A stretch of DNA of 34,035 nucleotides from Sporolactobacillus inulinus (GCF_006539285.1 NZ_BJMS01000037.1:1-34035), one strand, 5' to 3'; positions 23,417 to 32,310 are shown, numbered from the stretch's first letter. Notes: generated by a model from the letters alone, not told the origin. Numbers and translations are program-made.

Positions 23417-24778
23417 TTATTCTGGGGCAATGGATTCGGCTGTAAGCTGCGCCTTTGATCTGAAGTAAGTCACAGTAATGATCGCGTAAATGATTGCAGT
23501 AATGACCGTCATAATCAGAGCGGTTGTCGCGAGCACACCGATCAGGATGGCAAGCAGCGCCAGTAACGCAAACCAAGTTGCATAAGGAAATGTACGCGTG
23601 CCATTGCTCTGTTTGTTCAAAGGGCTGCGCGACTTTATATGGGCCAAGGCAATAATGATCCAGATGAACAAGACGGTATAGCCAAGCGATCCCATTAAAT
23701 AATTGAATGTTTTGCTGCCGATGAACAGCGAGGTCAGCACGCCAATATACAAAGAGGAGGCACAGGCTAAGATCGCATACACCGGCACACGTCTTTTCGA
23801 TACCTTGGCAAACAACCTCGGCACACGTCCATCCAGCGCCTGTGTATAGAGCACACGCGACGAGGCATAAAGCCCGGAATTCATCGAAGAAATGATCGCC
23901 AATAAAATGATCGCATTCATTATATGGTTGGCATAAGGGATGCCGATCAATTTAAATACGGTTACGAACGGGCTTTCCGGAACACCATTAACCTGATTCC
24001 AAGGGATAAGGCTGACAATAATGAAAAAGGGCAGGATATAAAAAGCAATAATACGCACCAGTGTTCCACGGGCGGCCTCCGGGATCACCTTTTCAGGGTT
24101 CTTTGCCTCAGCCAAGGTTACCCCGATCATTTCCGTACCGCCGTACGAGTAAATAACGACAAGCATCGCTGCAACCAAACCGTGCATTCCATTTGGGAAA
24201 AAGCCGCCGTACCGAGTCAGATTAGCAAACCCCACGGCTTGATGCCCATGAAAAGATACGAACAAAATAACCAATCCTAAGATAATAAACAGCACAATGA
24301 CACTAATTTTCAATAGCGCAAGCCAGTACTCCGTTTCAGCAAAAAGTTTAACTGAAAACAGATTGATCAGTGTCACAATGGCCGAAACCGTTAACGCAAT
24401 TACCCAAATCGGCACAGTCGGCAGCCAATATTGAATAAACAGGGCGGCAACCACTGATTCTGCCGCGATATTCAGCACCCACATTTTCCAATAAATCCAG
24501 TCAAGGAAGTGGGCGGCATAGCCGCCGAGCAATGGTTGAACCAAATCACGAAACGTTCTTGCCTGTTTATTATTCACTGCCAGTTCAGCAAGCCCTTGCA
24601 TAACAAATAGTAAAATGATTCCGCCGACCAAATAAGTGAGCACGACAGCCGGACCGGCTAAATCAATCGCTGCACCGCTCCCTTTAAACAGACCGGCACC
24701 GATTGCTCCACCCAGCGCCATCATCATAATATGGCGTGCGGTCATCGTGCGTTTTAATTGTTCTTGCGTACTGCTCAT
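23417..24778 (-). CDS. Amino acid permease of the APC superfamily (AAT family)
   Basis: A 453-residue secondary transporter with about 12 membrane helices. The first unwound helix carries the substrate motif GGAIGAGLFKGSG, and the AAT-family loop EAKNPEKVIPEAARGTLVRI is clear. SMNSGLYASSRVLY lies in the second half. This group takes up GABA, alanine, proline, lysine or histidine by proton symport; which one cannot be told. ATG with AGGAGGG at 9 nt. The gene is alone between its promoter and terminator and has a 180-nt leader with a terminator, so its expression is probably controlled by attenuation. Confidence 0.9.
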   Translation of the reverse strand: MSSTQEQLKRTMTARHIMMMALGGAIGAGLFKGSGAAIDLAGPAVVLTYLVGGIILLFVMQGLAELAVNNKQARTFRDLVQPLLGGYAAHFLDWIYWKMWVLNIAAESVVAALFIQYWLPTVPIWVIALTVSAIVTLINLFSVKLFAETEYWLALLKISVIVLFIILGLVILFVSFHGHQAVGFANLTRYGGFFPNGMHGLVAAMLVVIYSYGGTEMIGVTLAEAKNPEKVIPEAARGTLVRIIAFYILPFFIIVSLIPWNQVNGVPESPFVTVFKLIGIPYANHIMNAIILLAIISSMNSGLYASSRVLYTQALDGRVPRLFAKVSKRRVPVYAILACASSLYIGVLTSLFIGSKTFNYLMGSLGYTVLFIWIIIALAHIKSRSPLNKQSNGTRTFPYATWFALLALLAILIGVLATTALIMTVITAIIYAIITVTYFRSKAQLTAESIAPE

Positions 24779-24813
24779 CTATGGGTACCCTCCTGATTTT
24801 CTTGAGTACATAG

Positions 24814-24848
24814 AAAAAGGCCCATCATCTCGCGCGAGACGACAGGTC
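24814..24848 (-). terminator. Leader terminator upstream of the permease
   Basis: On the minus strand GACCTGTCGTCTCGC pairs with GCGAGATGATGGGCC (14 of 15 pairs counting G-U), followed by five T. It sits 36 nt before the permease start and about 110 nt after the promoter. Confidence 0.75.
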
Positions 24849-24967
24849 TTATTCAATTCTCTTTCAAAGCCATACGAGCGTCACACATTGATGAATTTCT
24901 CTAGAAATTGTACTTCTCTTTATGGCTGCTCTTCTCATGTTTTCTATGCACATTCACATAATGCTTT

Positions 24968-24996
24968 ACTATACAGGCCGCCCCATTCGCTGTCAA
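24968..24996 (-). promoter_or_regulatory. Promoter of the permease leader
   Basis: Minus strand -35 TTGACA (24991-24996), 17-nt spacer, -10 TATAGT (24968-24973). The leader also contains a perfect AATTTCT/AGAAATT hairpin and a 29-codon open frame without a ribosome binding site. Confidence 0.75.
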
Positions 24997-25058
24997 TGCG
25001 AAATGATGGGATAACGTTCTGAACAAATCGTCCCCGTTTCATACAGCATAAAGCCCTT

Positions 25059-27110
25059 TTATTGCTTCTTTGTTGATGGGTTGGTCATGTCTTTCACTGC
25101 ATGCCGAACTCCTTTTTGCTGTAAGCGCAATACTTCCGGATCATAAAGCATCAGCGGAATCGGTTCTTCAACTACTTCGCTGAATTTCAAACCGTACCAA
25201 ATCGCTGGAGAAGTCGTGATGTTTTGCAGAAAAATGCGCCCTCCGATCAGAAAACGATTCAAACGATTCATTTTTGGATCGGTCGCCAGGTCCATCAATT
25301 GCTCGGTCGTAACGACAAACTTAAAATCTCCGACACGGCGATTCTTGAGTGTTGTGTATTTTGGATATTGCGTGTCGATAATCTTTTGATCAATCAAATC
25401 GTTGATAATTTGGCGAATATAGACATTCACATGCTGCGAATTTTTAAAGCCCAGGTAGAGCTGTACATTAATGATATTACGTGTCCCCAGCATATCGATG
25501 GTGTACTGACTCCTATATGGCGCATCCGTTTCATTAACCGTAACGAACCAATAGACCTTCGCCCGTTTCGGTCGTTTGTCCAGAATGGAATACAGCACCT
25601 TTCGTTTAATGCTGTAGCCCGGGCCGACTTTGGTCATGTAAACTAAATTCGTTGCATAGATCGGTTCCGCATGATCATTGCTGAGTTGAATCAATTGCTT
25701 TCGATAGTCCATCAACGAAACATTTTCACTTGTCTTTTCATAATTCTCACGCAGCTTATTGCCGAAATACCAGACCACCATAACCGCAAGAATCAATAGT
25801 GTGATCAGGAGCGTTAAATAGCCTCCATGGACAAACTTGACGAGACTTGCAAGTAAAAACAGCGTCTCAATCGAGCCAAAGAATAAAGCCATGCACAAGG
25901 CAAGGGTCTGATTGAACCGATCTCTCACAAAAACAAACAAAAGGATCGTAGTCATCAACATCGTTATGGTGATCGATAGACCATAAGCTGCTTCCATATG
26001 CCGCGACGTTTGGAACAACCAGACAATACTAAGCGTAACGACACATAGAAACCCGTTGACGGCTGAAATGTAAATCTGACTGCGTACCATACTTGGGTGC
26101 TTGATCACCATTCGCGGCAAAAATTTCAAACCAATCGCTTCATTGACCAAGGTGTAACTGCCGGTAATCAACGCTTGAGAAGCAATGATTGCGGCAAAAG
26201 TCGCCAGCGCGATCGCTACAAAACGCAGATGATCCGGCAACATCTCATAGAAAGGATTCACATCAAGTAAATGACGATAGGCCGGATTCTGATAATGGCC
26301 GATCACCCACGCACCTTGTCCCATATAGCTCAGCATCAGCATCAGCGAAACAAAAGGCCAGCTTCCATAAATATTTTTCCGACCCACATGACCCATATCC
26401 GAATAAAGCGCCTCCGCCCCGGTCGTTGCCAGAAAGACACTGCCGAGAATAAAAACACCCGCTTTATTTGCCGGACTAAAGAGAAATTGAACGGCATAAT
26501 ATGGGGATAGTGCTTTTAAAATTTCTAAATGACTCAGCATATTGATAAAACCCGTGGCACCGATAAAGACAAACCATAGAAGCATAATCGGTCCAAATGA
26601 GCGTCCAATCGCGGCCGTTCCAAAATGCTGAATCAAGAAAACCCCTAATAAAATTGCTGTAACCACGAGAACCACAACAAGCTGATTCTCACTGAATTCA
26701 AAAGAACCGATATGCTGTCCTTTCAATCCCTCAATCGCTGAGGTTACCGACACAGCTGGGGTTAAGGTCCCATCGGCTAGAAGTGCTGCCCCACCGATGA
26801 GTGCCGGAAAAATCAGCCAACGTGCTCGATTGCGAATTAATGCATATAATGCAAAAATACCGCCTTCATGATTATTATCTGCACGCATAGCAATGATCAC
26901 ATATTTTACCGTTGTAATAATCATTAACGTCCAGAAAATCAGCGAAACCGAGCCGATGATATAGTCGGGTACGGCATGCCGTATTCCTTCAGCATCCGAT
27001 AGAATCGCCTGCATCACATAGAGCGGCGACGTTCCAATGTCTCCATAAACAATCCCCAAAGTCACCAGCATCCCGCCAAGCGACAGGTGCCGGTTCATTT
27101 TATTCGCCAT
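25059..27110 (-). CDS. kup: Kup-family potassium uptake transporter
   Basis: A 683-residue K+ importer, probably K+/H+ symport. The N-terminal motif [13 protein letters not shown] is diagnostic of Kup/HAK/KT. About 12 membrane helices fill residues 10-445, with [17 protein letters not shown] and [20 protein letters not shown] conserved. The last 235 residues form the soluble cytoplasmic domain (for example [20 protein letters not shown]). ATG at 27110; GAGGAG lies 12 nt upstream, a rather long spacing. A c-di-AMP riboswitch and terminator lie in the 5' leader, so high c-di-AMP should turn the gene off, as known for potassium importers in Bacilli. Confidence 0.95.
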   Translation of the reverse strand: MANKMNRHLSLGGMLVTLGIVYGDIGTSPLYVMQAILSDAEGIRHAVPDYIIGSVSLIFWTLMIITTVKYVIIAMRADNNHEGGIFALYALIRNRARWLIFPALIGGAALLADGTLTPAVSVTSAIEGLKGQHIGSFEFSENQLVVVLVVTAILLGVFLIQHFGTAAIGRSFGPIMLLWFVFIGATGFINMLSHLEILKALSPYYAVQFLFSPANKAGVFILGSVFLATTGAEALYSDMGHVGRKNIYGSWPFVSLMLMLSYMGQGAWVIGHYQNPAYRHLLDVNPFYEMLPDHLRFVAIALATFAAIIASQALITGSYTLVNEAIGLKFLPRMVIKHPSMVRSQIYISAVNGFLCVVTLSIVWLFQTSRHMEAAYGLSITITMLMTTILLFVFVRDRFNQTLALCMALFFGSIETLFLLASLVKFVHGGYLTLLITLLILAVMVVWYFGNKLRENYEKTSENVSLMDYRKQLIQLSNDHAEPIYATNLVYMTKVGPGYSIKRKVLYSILDKRPKRAKVYWFVTVNETDAPYRSQYTIDMLGTRNIINVQLYLGFKNSQHVNVYIRQIINDLIDQKIIDTQYPKYTTLKNRRVGDFKFVVTTEQLMDLATDPKMNRLNRFLIGGRIFLQNITTSPAIWYGLKFSEVVEEPIPLMLYDPEVLRLQQKGVRHAVKDMTNPSTKKQ

Positions 27111-27178
27111 GATCGTGTTGATCTCCTCACAAAAATTTTTTCTGTAATCACGGGCCGTTTATTAAAAAATGGGACGAC

Positions 27179-27209
27179 AAAAAGACCACAGAGGATCAAC
27201 TCTATGGTC
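27179..27209 (-). terminator. Expression-platform terminator of the c-di-AMP riboswitch
   Basis: On the minus strand GACCATAGAG pairs with CTCTGTGGTC, followed by five T, directly after the riboswitch aptamer and about 70 nt before kup. Confidence 0.85.
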
Positions 27210-27235
27210 GACGTTTTATTTCGATCATGCGTTCA

Positions 27236-27377
27236 CACCCTCTCTCTTAACGCTTACGAGGTTAGCTGTCGGATTCGGGCCATGAGAGTAGCCCGTCCTT
27301 ACATTGAAGGATTCACCCCAAGTGATGCCCAGCATCACAAAGTTGGTTCCCCCGCTCCTGACGGATTCAGCGAATAA
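27236..27377 (-). promoter_or_regulatory. c-di-AMP riboswitch (ydaO/yuaA class)
   Basis: Minus-strand blocks match the ydaO consensus in order: GCGGGGGAACCAAC, GGGGTGAATCCT, GGGCTACTCTC, CCGAATCCGACAGCTAACCT and CGTAAGCG. A terminator and kup follow. In this class, bound c-di-AMP favours the terminator. Confidence 0.93.
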
Positions 27378-27400
27378 AGAATGATTTAATTTTCGAGGTT

Positions 27401-27429
27401 ATTATACGCTTGACTGTTGATGATGTAAA
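27401..27429 (-). promoter_or_regulatory. Promoter of the kup leader
   Basis: Minus strand -35 TTTACA (27424-27429), 17-nt spacer, perfect -10 TATAAT (27401-27406), just upstream of the riboswitch. Confidence 0.8.
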
Positions 27430-27501
27430 GAAGTACAATGCAGCGGATGTGGCCCTTTCGAGCGTCCGATCGCAAGGCATGACGTAGGGTCAAGCAAGCC
27501 A

Positions 27502-28008
27502 TTAGTTGACTGCGTAGCTCCCATCTTCATAAACCCGGTAAATACCTACCGTGCCCGATCCGCCTCTTTCTACAAGTTCCTTTGATTCTTCACGAATAAG
27601 GTAATAAAATCCCGTTGAATCTTTTTTCTTATCTTTACCGAGCGCATTAAAACTTATATCTGAGTCCTGTCCTTCTTTCAGATGGGTTTTCAGCACCTGA
27701 ATGGCTTCATCTGTATTGGCAACAAATGATGAACTTGCAGTCGAGACGTCTGCCGCAGAAGACGTCGAGCTAGCCGATTCTGATTCACTTGCTGTTGAAG
27801 CCGAACTGGTTTCGGAAGCGGTTTGGCTGGATGATGCGCCTGCATCTGAGGATGACGCTTGGGTTGCACCGTCTTGATTTAACTGTACATCCGCTGATAT
27901 TGAGTTGGAGGATTTACCCTTCGTTTGATCACCTGCACGCTCTTGCCCGCATCCCATCAGCGAAGCGGTGAGTGCCATACAGACGATCAGTTTCGTTATT
28001 TTTTTCAT
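27502..28008 (-). CDS. Ser-rich putative lipoprotein, unknown function
   Basis: A 168-residue exported protein. The signal peptide MKKITKLIVCMALTASLMGC ends in a lipobox (SLMGC), so Cys20 should be lipidated. Residues about 30-97 are a low-complexity Ser/Ala/Thr/Glu/Asp stalk. The last 70 residues are a small domain (EAIQVLKTHLKEGQDSDISF, then GFYYLIREESKELVERGGSG, ending VYEDGSYAVN) of the kind seen in other Bacilli lipoproteins; I cannot name it. ATG with GGAGG at 7 nt. The gene is transcribed divergently from the phosphatase gene; a minus-strand extended -10 TGTTACAAT lies at 28038-28046. Confidence 0.82.
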   Translation of the reverse strand: MKKITKLIVCMALTASLMGCGQERAGDQTKGKSSNSISADVQLNQDGATQASSSDAGASSSQTASETSSASTASESESASSTSSAADVSTASSSFVANTDEAIQVLKTHLKEGQDSDISFNALGKDKKKDSTGFYYLIREESKELVERGGSGTVGIYRVYEDGSYAVN

Positions 28009-28037
28009 GAAAAAACCTCCAATTTTGTCTAACAGCT

Positions 28038-28079
28038 ATTGTAACATAGGCCCTTGAACGGGTCCCCGCATGTTATAAT
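28038..28079. promoter_or_regulatory. Back-to-back extended -10 promoters
   Basis: TGTTATAAT (28071-28079, plus) is a perfect extended -10 for the phosphatase. TGTTACAAT (28038-28046, minus) is one for the lipoprotein. Neither has a good -35, which fits extended -10 promoters. Confidence 0.6.
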
Positions 28080-28130
28080 GAGAAAGGAATTGTAATGCTT
28101 AGCTTTGAATAAAATCAGTGAGGTGCACCT

Positions 28131-28823
28131 ATGCCAACACGACGAATTCACCTCTCCTGCACGGTCAACACGCGCGATTTGGGCGGTTATCGAGCGAAGG
28201 ACGGCAGGACAACCGCATTCGGAAAAATCATCCGCAGCGATGCACCCGAAGCATTTACCCAAGAAGATCTTGCATTATTGAAGGATCTAGGCATCACAAC
28301 TGCACTCGACTTCCGTTCAAAACCGGAAACGGAGCGGATGCCAAGCGCTTTTGAACAATCTGCTGATTTTGCCTACTTCCATTGCCCATTCGCCTTTGGC
28401 AATCGCAACCCGGCCTCGAAAGCCGAGGTTCCTTTGCTGTACGCAGAAATGCTGGCTGATTTTCCAGCGGTCAAGCGAATTCTCGGCATTATTGCTCAGC
28501 AAAAAGGCTCCGTTTTCATCCACTGTTACGTCGGCAAAGACCGCACCGGTGTTGTCGCCGCACTGCTGCTGCTCATAGCCGGTGTGAGCGTCAGTGACAT
28601 CCTCGCGGACTATCAAGTCTCCTACACCTATTTGCGACAGCGCATACGCAAATTGCTGCAGGAACATCCGGAACTTCCCGATTTCACCGGCCGCTCCGAC
28701 ATGGCATATATGGAAAAGACGCTGAACCACTTTTTTAAGACCTACGGAACGATCGACAACTATCTTCAAAAAGTAGGCTTGCAACATGAAACGATTACAA
28801 CTTTAAAAAATAAGCTGTTTTAA
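28131..28823 (+). CDS. Tyrosine-protein phosphatase (PTP-like, Tyr_phosphatase3 type)
   Basis: A 230-residue cysteine-dependent phosphatase. The active-site P-loop is IHCYVGKDRTGVVAALLL (C-x5-R, about residues 137-150), with the GKD variant typical of bacterial PTP/LipA-like enzymes of PF13350. The N-terminus has the family's NTRDLGGY motif and the middle has TTALDFRSKPE. Substrates may be phosphotyrosine or phosphoinositides; no secretion signal is present. ATG with GAGGTG at 5 nt. Single gene with its own terminator. Confidence 0.88.
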   Translation: MPTRRIHLSCTVNTRDLGGYRAKDGRTTAFGKIIRSDAPEAFTQEDLALLKDLGITTALDFRSKPETERMPSAFEQSADFAYFHCPFAFGNRNPASKAEVPLLYAEMLADFPAVKRILGIIAQQKGSVFIHCYVGKDRTGVVAALLLLIAGVSVSDILADYQVSYTYLRQRIRKLLQEHPELPDFTGRSDMAYMEKTLNHFFKTYGTIDNYLQKVGLQHETITTLKNKLF

Positions 28824-28829
28824 GACAGA

Positions 28830-28862
28830 AAAGAACGAGAGAAACGCATTCTCTCGTTCTTT
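28830..28862 (+). terminator. Terminator between phosphatase and cadA
   Basis: Perfect 14-bp hairpin AAAGAACGAGAGAA / TTCTCTCGTTCTTT with a 5-nt loop. T/A-rich ends on both sides suggest it serves both converging genes. Confidence 0.85.
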
Positions 28863-28874
28863 GTATCGGTCGTT

Positions 28875-31241
28875 TCACTGAGCCTTATGTTGAAACAAAC
28901 GCAGACTATTGAGGATGACGAGTAACGCGGCCCCGGTATCACTGAATACGGCGAGCCAAAGCGTCAGCCAGCCTGGAAAAATCAAACACAGTGCAGCCGC
29001 CTTGACGATCAGAGCGAAGACAATATTTTGTTTAATAATCCTTAACGATTTCCGACTTAAGGCTATGGTGAAGGGCAGCTTTTGTAAGTTATCGGCCATG
29101 AGAACGATATCGGCCGTTTCCATGGCTGTATCCGTTCCCGCACCGCCCATGGCAATGCCAAGATCTGCGTTGGCAAGAGCCGGGGCGTCATTAATGCCAT
29201 CACCAACCATGGCCGTTTTCAAACCGGAGCCTTGCAGTTCATGAATTGACTTGACTTTATCTTCTGGAAGCAGATCCGCAAACGAGCGGGCAATACCCGC
29301 TTCCTTCGCCACATGTTGTGCCGTTGTGTGGTGATCACCTGTCAGCATCACCAATTCACGAACGCCGATTTTTTTCAACTGATCCATCGCCGTAACTGTT
29401 GTCGGACGAATGGTATCCGATACAGCAATCACACCAATTAATGCCCGATCAGTTCCAATCATAACGATCGTCTGACCGGCTTTCTCGAATGCTTGTACCT
29501 GTGCATATTGATCCAGAGTACCGACCCCTTTTTCACGGAACCAGTTTTGACTTCCGGCATAGTAAGTGGTCCCTGCGATGTTCGCCTGAACGCCTTTGCC
29601 CGGGATATTTTTAAACGCTTCACCGGCAAGTGCAAGTACTTTTTTCTCATTTGCATACTCCGACAGGCAACGGGCAATGGGATGCGTGGAATAGTCCTCA
29701 AGCGTTTTCGCAAGTGCGAGCAGCTTCGTCTCGTTTCCGGTAAAGGGGAGAATACGCGCAACGGTTGGTTTCCCTTCGGTAATCGTGCCGGTTTTGTCAA
29801 ATGCGATTGCGTCGATATGACCGGCTTTCTCTAAAAAAACGCCGCCTTTAATCAAGACGCCTTGTTTGGCAGCATTGCCAATTGCTGAGACGATCGCTAC
29901 AGGCGTTGAGATCACCAAGGCACACGGGCACGCAACGACAAGCAATTCCAGTCCACGATAGAACCATGCACTCCATGAGCCTAAGCCGAGTAAAGGCGGC
30001 GCAATCATCATAACAAGAGCGAGTATAAATACAATGGGCGTATAAATTCGGGCAAAACGTTCGACAAATGTTTGCGTCGGGGATTGCTTCTCTTGGGCTT
30101 CCTCGACCATTTGGATGATTCGCGCGATTGCCGTATTTGAAGCCGGCTTCGTCACCCGGCATTCAAGCGTTCCGTTTTCATTGAGTGTTCCGGCAAAAAC
30201 GAAATCTCCCCGACTTTTGTCAACGGGCAGCGATTCTCCTGTAATCGCAGCTTGGTTTACACTTGACTCACCGCTTGTAACCGTACCATCAAGCGGAATC
30301 CGTTCTCCCGGTTTCACGACCATAAACGTGCCGACAGCCACTTCGTCGACCGCTTTTTTCACGAGTTGATTTCCGAACTTAATCCATGCCGTTGAAGGCG
30401 CGACCGTCATTAAATCACCAATGGAACGCCGCGTCTTTTCGACTGATCGGTTCTCTAAAACAGCGCCCAATGCAAACAGCCAAACGACTGTAGCTGCCTC
30501 GAACCATTGATTAATGCCGACCGCACCGATAACCGCCGCGGACATTAAAACATTCATATCAAGTGAACGGCTCTTTAACGCATAATAGGCACCTCGCACA
30601 GGCTGACGACCACTAATGATCAACGCAACCGCAAATAAGAGATTTAGTAAAAGATCAGAAAGCTCGGTGAATGATAAAGCAAATCCAGCAGCGATGCTTG
30701 CCCCGGAAAGCACGATTTCCCAAAGTGATTTATTCGCGTGCGTACGCTGAGGCATTCCCGATCCGTTTTGCTTTTCAGGCATTGCCTGATAGCCGAGTTT
30801 ATTTAACTGTTTCAGTAGGGTTGAAAGGCTACTGGGATCTTCGTAAGCTACATGCATCTTTCCTGTACTATAATGCACCTTAACCGCAACGATTCCCGAC
30901 ATTTGCGCAACACTTTTCTCAATCGTTCGTGCACAGGCCGGACAATCCATTCCACCTACTTGATAAACGGTCGTTTGATTTTTGGTAAAGGCTGCATTAG
31001 TATCCTTTTTACTATCTTGATCACAGCAATCATCGTCATCCTCTGAGCAATGGTCTTCGCTCCCTTCATCTGAACTGCAGCACGAACAGTCAGCCGCTTT
31101 TACAGCAAGGCTTCCCTCTGTTTCATAGCACGCGCAACAGGCGCACTGATTCTGAACACATTCATGCCGCTCTTGATGGCTGCATTTCGCACAGGTACAA
31201 TGCTTTGCAGAATGGACGGGGGTTAATTTTATCATTCTCAT
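28875..31241 (-). CDS. cadA: Cadmium/zinc/lead-exporting P1B-type ATPase
   Basis: A 788-residue heavy-metal ATPase. In order: a Cys/His-rich extension with 14 Cys in the first 75 residues, an acidic stretch, one HMA domain (GMDCPAC near residue 97-103), membrane helices, phosphatase TGES, the CPC metal motif in VVACPCALVISTP, the phosphorylation site DKTGTITEG, HPIA, and the hinge GDGINDAPALANADLG. CPC plus these helices marks the Cd/Zn/Pb subgroup. ATG at 31241 has AAAGAG 10 nt upstream; a GTG at 31247 is an alternative. It follows cadC by 18 nt. The Cys-rich extension is longer than in staphylococcal CadA (727 residues) and may be a metal-scavenging tail. Confidence 0.93.
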   Translation of the reverse strand: MRMIKLTPVHSAKHCTCAKCSHQERHECVQNQCACCACYETEGSLAVKAADCSCCSSDEGSEDHCSEDDDDCCDQDSKKDTNAAFTKNQTTVYQVGGMDCPACARTIEKSVAQMSGIVAVKVHYSTGKMHVAYEDPSSLSTLLKQLNKLGYQAMPEKQNGSGMPQRTHANKSLWEIVLSGASIAAGFALSFTELSDLLLNLLFAVALIISGRQPVRGAYYALKSRSLDMNVLMSAAVIGAVGINQWFEAATVVWLFALGAVLENRSVEKTRRSIGDLMTVAPSTAWIKFGNQLVKKAVDEVAVGTFMVVKPGERIPLDGTVTSGESSVNQAAITGESLPVDKSRGDFVFAGTLNENGTLECRVTKPASNTAIARIIQMVEEAQEKQSPTQTFVERFARIYTPIVFILALVMMIAPPLLGLGSWSAWFYRGLELLVVACPCALVISTPVAIVSAIGNAAKQGVLIKGGVFLEKAGHIDAIAFDKTGTITEGKPTVARILPFTGNETKLLALAKTLEDYSTHPIARCLSEYANEKKVLALAGEAFKNIPGKGVQANIAGTTYYAGSQNWFREKGVGTLDQYAQVQAFEKAGQTIVMIGTDRALIGVIAVSDTIRPTTVTAMDQLKKIGVRELVMLTGDHHTTAQHVAKEAGIARSFADLLPEDKVKSIHELQGSGLKTAMVGDGINDAPALANADLGIAMGGAGTDTAMETADIVLMADNLQKLPFTIALSRKSLRIIKQNIVFALIVKAAALCLIFPGWLTLWLAVFSDTGAALLVILNSLRLFQHKAQ

Positions 31242-31259
31242 GCTCACGCAGCTCTTTTC

Positions 31260-31649
31260 TTATTCAGCCAGTTCCTGATCGGCTTGGCCTTCTTTTGACT
31301 TTTCATGTAAAAACGTAAGTTTGACCAACTGCCGGACAGCATCATCATTCATGGCATAATAAACAAATTTTCCCTCTTTGCGCGACTTGGCAAGCCCCCA
31401 TTTTTTCAACAACCGCAAATGGTGCGACGCCGTTGCCTTGGAGCAGCCAACTACCGCACAAACGTCACAGACACATAACTCCTTCTCAAGCGCCAACGCA
31501 TGAACAATCGTCACTCGCGTTTGATCCGCCAGCAATTTAAAAAGATCGGAAACACGATCCGAACAACTGCCGTCCAGCTCCTTTCTAAGGCGCATCACCT
31601 TGTCTTTGTGAATACAGGTCACTTCACAGACATCCTGTTGCTGACTCAT
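31260..31649 (-). CDS. cadC: ArsR/SmtB-family metal-sensing repressor CadC
   Basis: A 129-residue winged-helix repressor that leaves its operator when Cd, Pb or Zn binds. The metal-site cysteines of CadC are present: DVCEVTC near the N-terminus and ELCVCDVC at the start of helix 4. The recognition region reads VVGCSKATASHHLRLLKKWGL, and the wing KSRKEGKFVYYAM. ATG at 31649, 5-6 nt after GAGGTGA; an upstream frame start at 31667 lies inside the operator. First gene of the cadCA operon, autoregulated through the palindromes upstream. Confidence 0.93.
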   Translation of the reverse strand: MSQQQDVCEVTCIHKDKVMRLRKELDGSCSDRVSDLFKLLADQTRVTIVHALALEKELCVCDVCAVVGCSKATASHHLRLLKKWGLAKSRKEGKFVYYAMNDDAVRQLVKLTFLHEKSKEGQADQELAE

Positions 31650-31663
31650 TCGATTCACCTCAA

Positions 31664-31679
31664 TCAAATAATCATTTGA
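31664..31679 (-). promoter_or_regulatory. CadC operator 1
   Basis: TCAAATAATCATTTGA, a palindrome with TCAAAT half-sites like known cad operators, between the -10 and the cadC ribosome binding site. Confidence 0.7.
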
Positions 31680-31683
31680 CTAT

Positions 31684-31735
31684 AGTATATGCCGCGGGCG
31701 AAAGACAGTCAAACATATATTTGACTGTCTTTCGC
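31684..31735 (-). promoter_or_regulatory. cadCA promoter with overlapping operator 2
   Basis: Minus strand -35 TTGACT (31707-31712), 17-nt spacer, -10 TATACT (31684-31689). The -35 lies inside a perfect palindrome with 16-bp arms (31698-31713 and 31720-31735) centred on CATATA; its core TCAAA...TTTGA matches ArsR-type half-sites. Confidence 0.8.
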
Positions 31736-32029
31736 TTGGGAACAGCGACACATCGTAGTATACATATAAAAATAGCTCATTCATGAGATGAACGTTGAAA
31801 AGACTTGTGGAGACTTTTAGGCAGTGTTAAAAAGAACAAAATACACTATTACTTTTTGACAAGTAGAAACAGCCAAAAGTCCAATAAGGATAAAGATTCG
31901 CAGGTGTTTTTTGATCCATATAAGTGCAAAAGTTAGATAAAAAATTTGAATTTCAAAAGTCTATTAAAGTCGAGCAGAAGATAACAAATAGTAGTAATAG
32001 ATCCAAGCTATAATAGCAGAGACAACAAA
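31736..32029. other. AT-rich gap, nothing identified
   Basis: I see no gene, known RNA or clear repeat. It contains a TTGACA at 31856-31861 without a suitable -10. Confidence 0.4.
32009..32014 (+). promoter_or_regulatory. -10 element of the holin-like toxin transcript
   Basis: Perfect TATAAT about 100 nt before the toxin core. No clear -35 at 17 nt. Confidence 0.45.
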
Positions 32030-32110
32030 ATGAACTGGGTGGGAGCGCTGCTCTGCTGCTTCTGTTGGTGTTCGGTGAATCCGACGCTTCGGGAGAAAGG
32101 GGGGGCGCCC

Positions 32111-32200
32111 AAGACGACATATCAGGCAATAAGCTTGATGATCAGTTTCAGCATACTGATTATCATGATACTGTCGTTTAAAGATAAAACAAAAAAGTAA
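32111..32200 (+). pseudogene. Holin-like toxin (Hol_Tox type) with apparently mutated start codon
   Basis: The last 29 codons read TTYQAISLMISFSILIIMIL then SFKDKTKK, the size and pattern of the one-helix holin-like type I toxins of Firmicutes. A strong AAAGGGGGGG lies 5 nt before the codon where ATG or TTG is expected, but that codon is AAG (32111-32113); one base change from ATG would explain it. An in-frame ATG at 32030 would give a 56-residue product with a Cys-rich N-terminus but has no ribosome binding site. A typical bidirectional terminator follows. I read it as an inactivated toxin; an antitoxin RNA on the other strand is possible but not identified. Confidence 0.55.
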
Positions 32201-32235
32201 TCCACCCGGTTTGCCAGCCTGTGTGAATTACTTTT
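32193..32235 (+). terminator. Terminator of the toxin locus (both strands possible)
   Basis: AAAAGTAAT / ATTACTTTT closes a 43-nt hairpin overlapping the toxin stop codon, as in other holin-like toxin loci, where it also ends the antisense RNA. Confidence 0.7.
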
Positions 32236-32256
32236 CCATGTTCATGCAGCGCTATG

Positions 32257-32273
32257 ATCGCTTAGCGATTTTT
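32257..32273 (+). terminator. Small terminator-like hairpin
   Basis: ATCGC-TTA-GCGAT followed by TTTTT on the plus strand. Confidence 0.5.
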
Positions 32274-32284
32274 GCTGTCACTCT

Positions 32285-32310
32285 TCCGTTGGTGTGCTCA
32301 CACCAACGGA
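32285..32310 (+). terminator. Perfect 12-bp hairpin, probable terminator
   Basis: TCCGTTGGTGTG / CACACCAACGGA with a 2-nt loop, followed by TTTATTTTG. Confidence 0.6.

Noticed and set aside
24861-24950. Leader peptide gene (29 codons) upstream of the permease
   Set aside because: The frame has no ribosome binding site and no run of regulatory codons. It is kept only as a note in the permease leader finding.
31736-32110. CRISPR, tRNA or phage attachment site near the toxin locus
   Set aside because: No regularly spaced repeats, no cloverleaf sequence and no direct repeats were seen.
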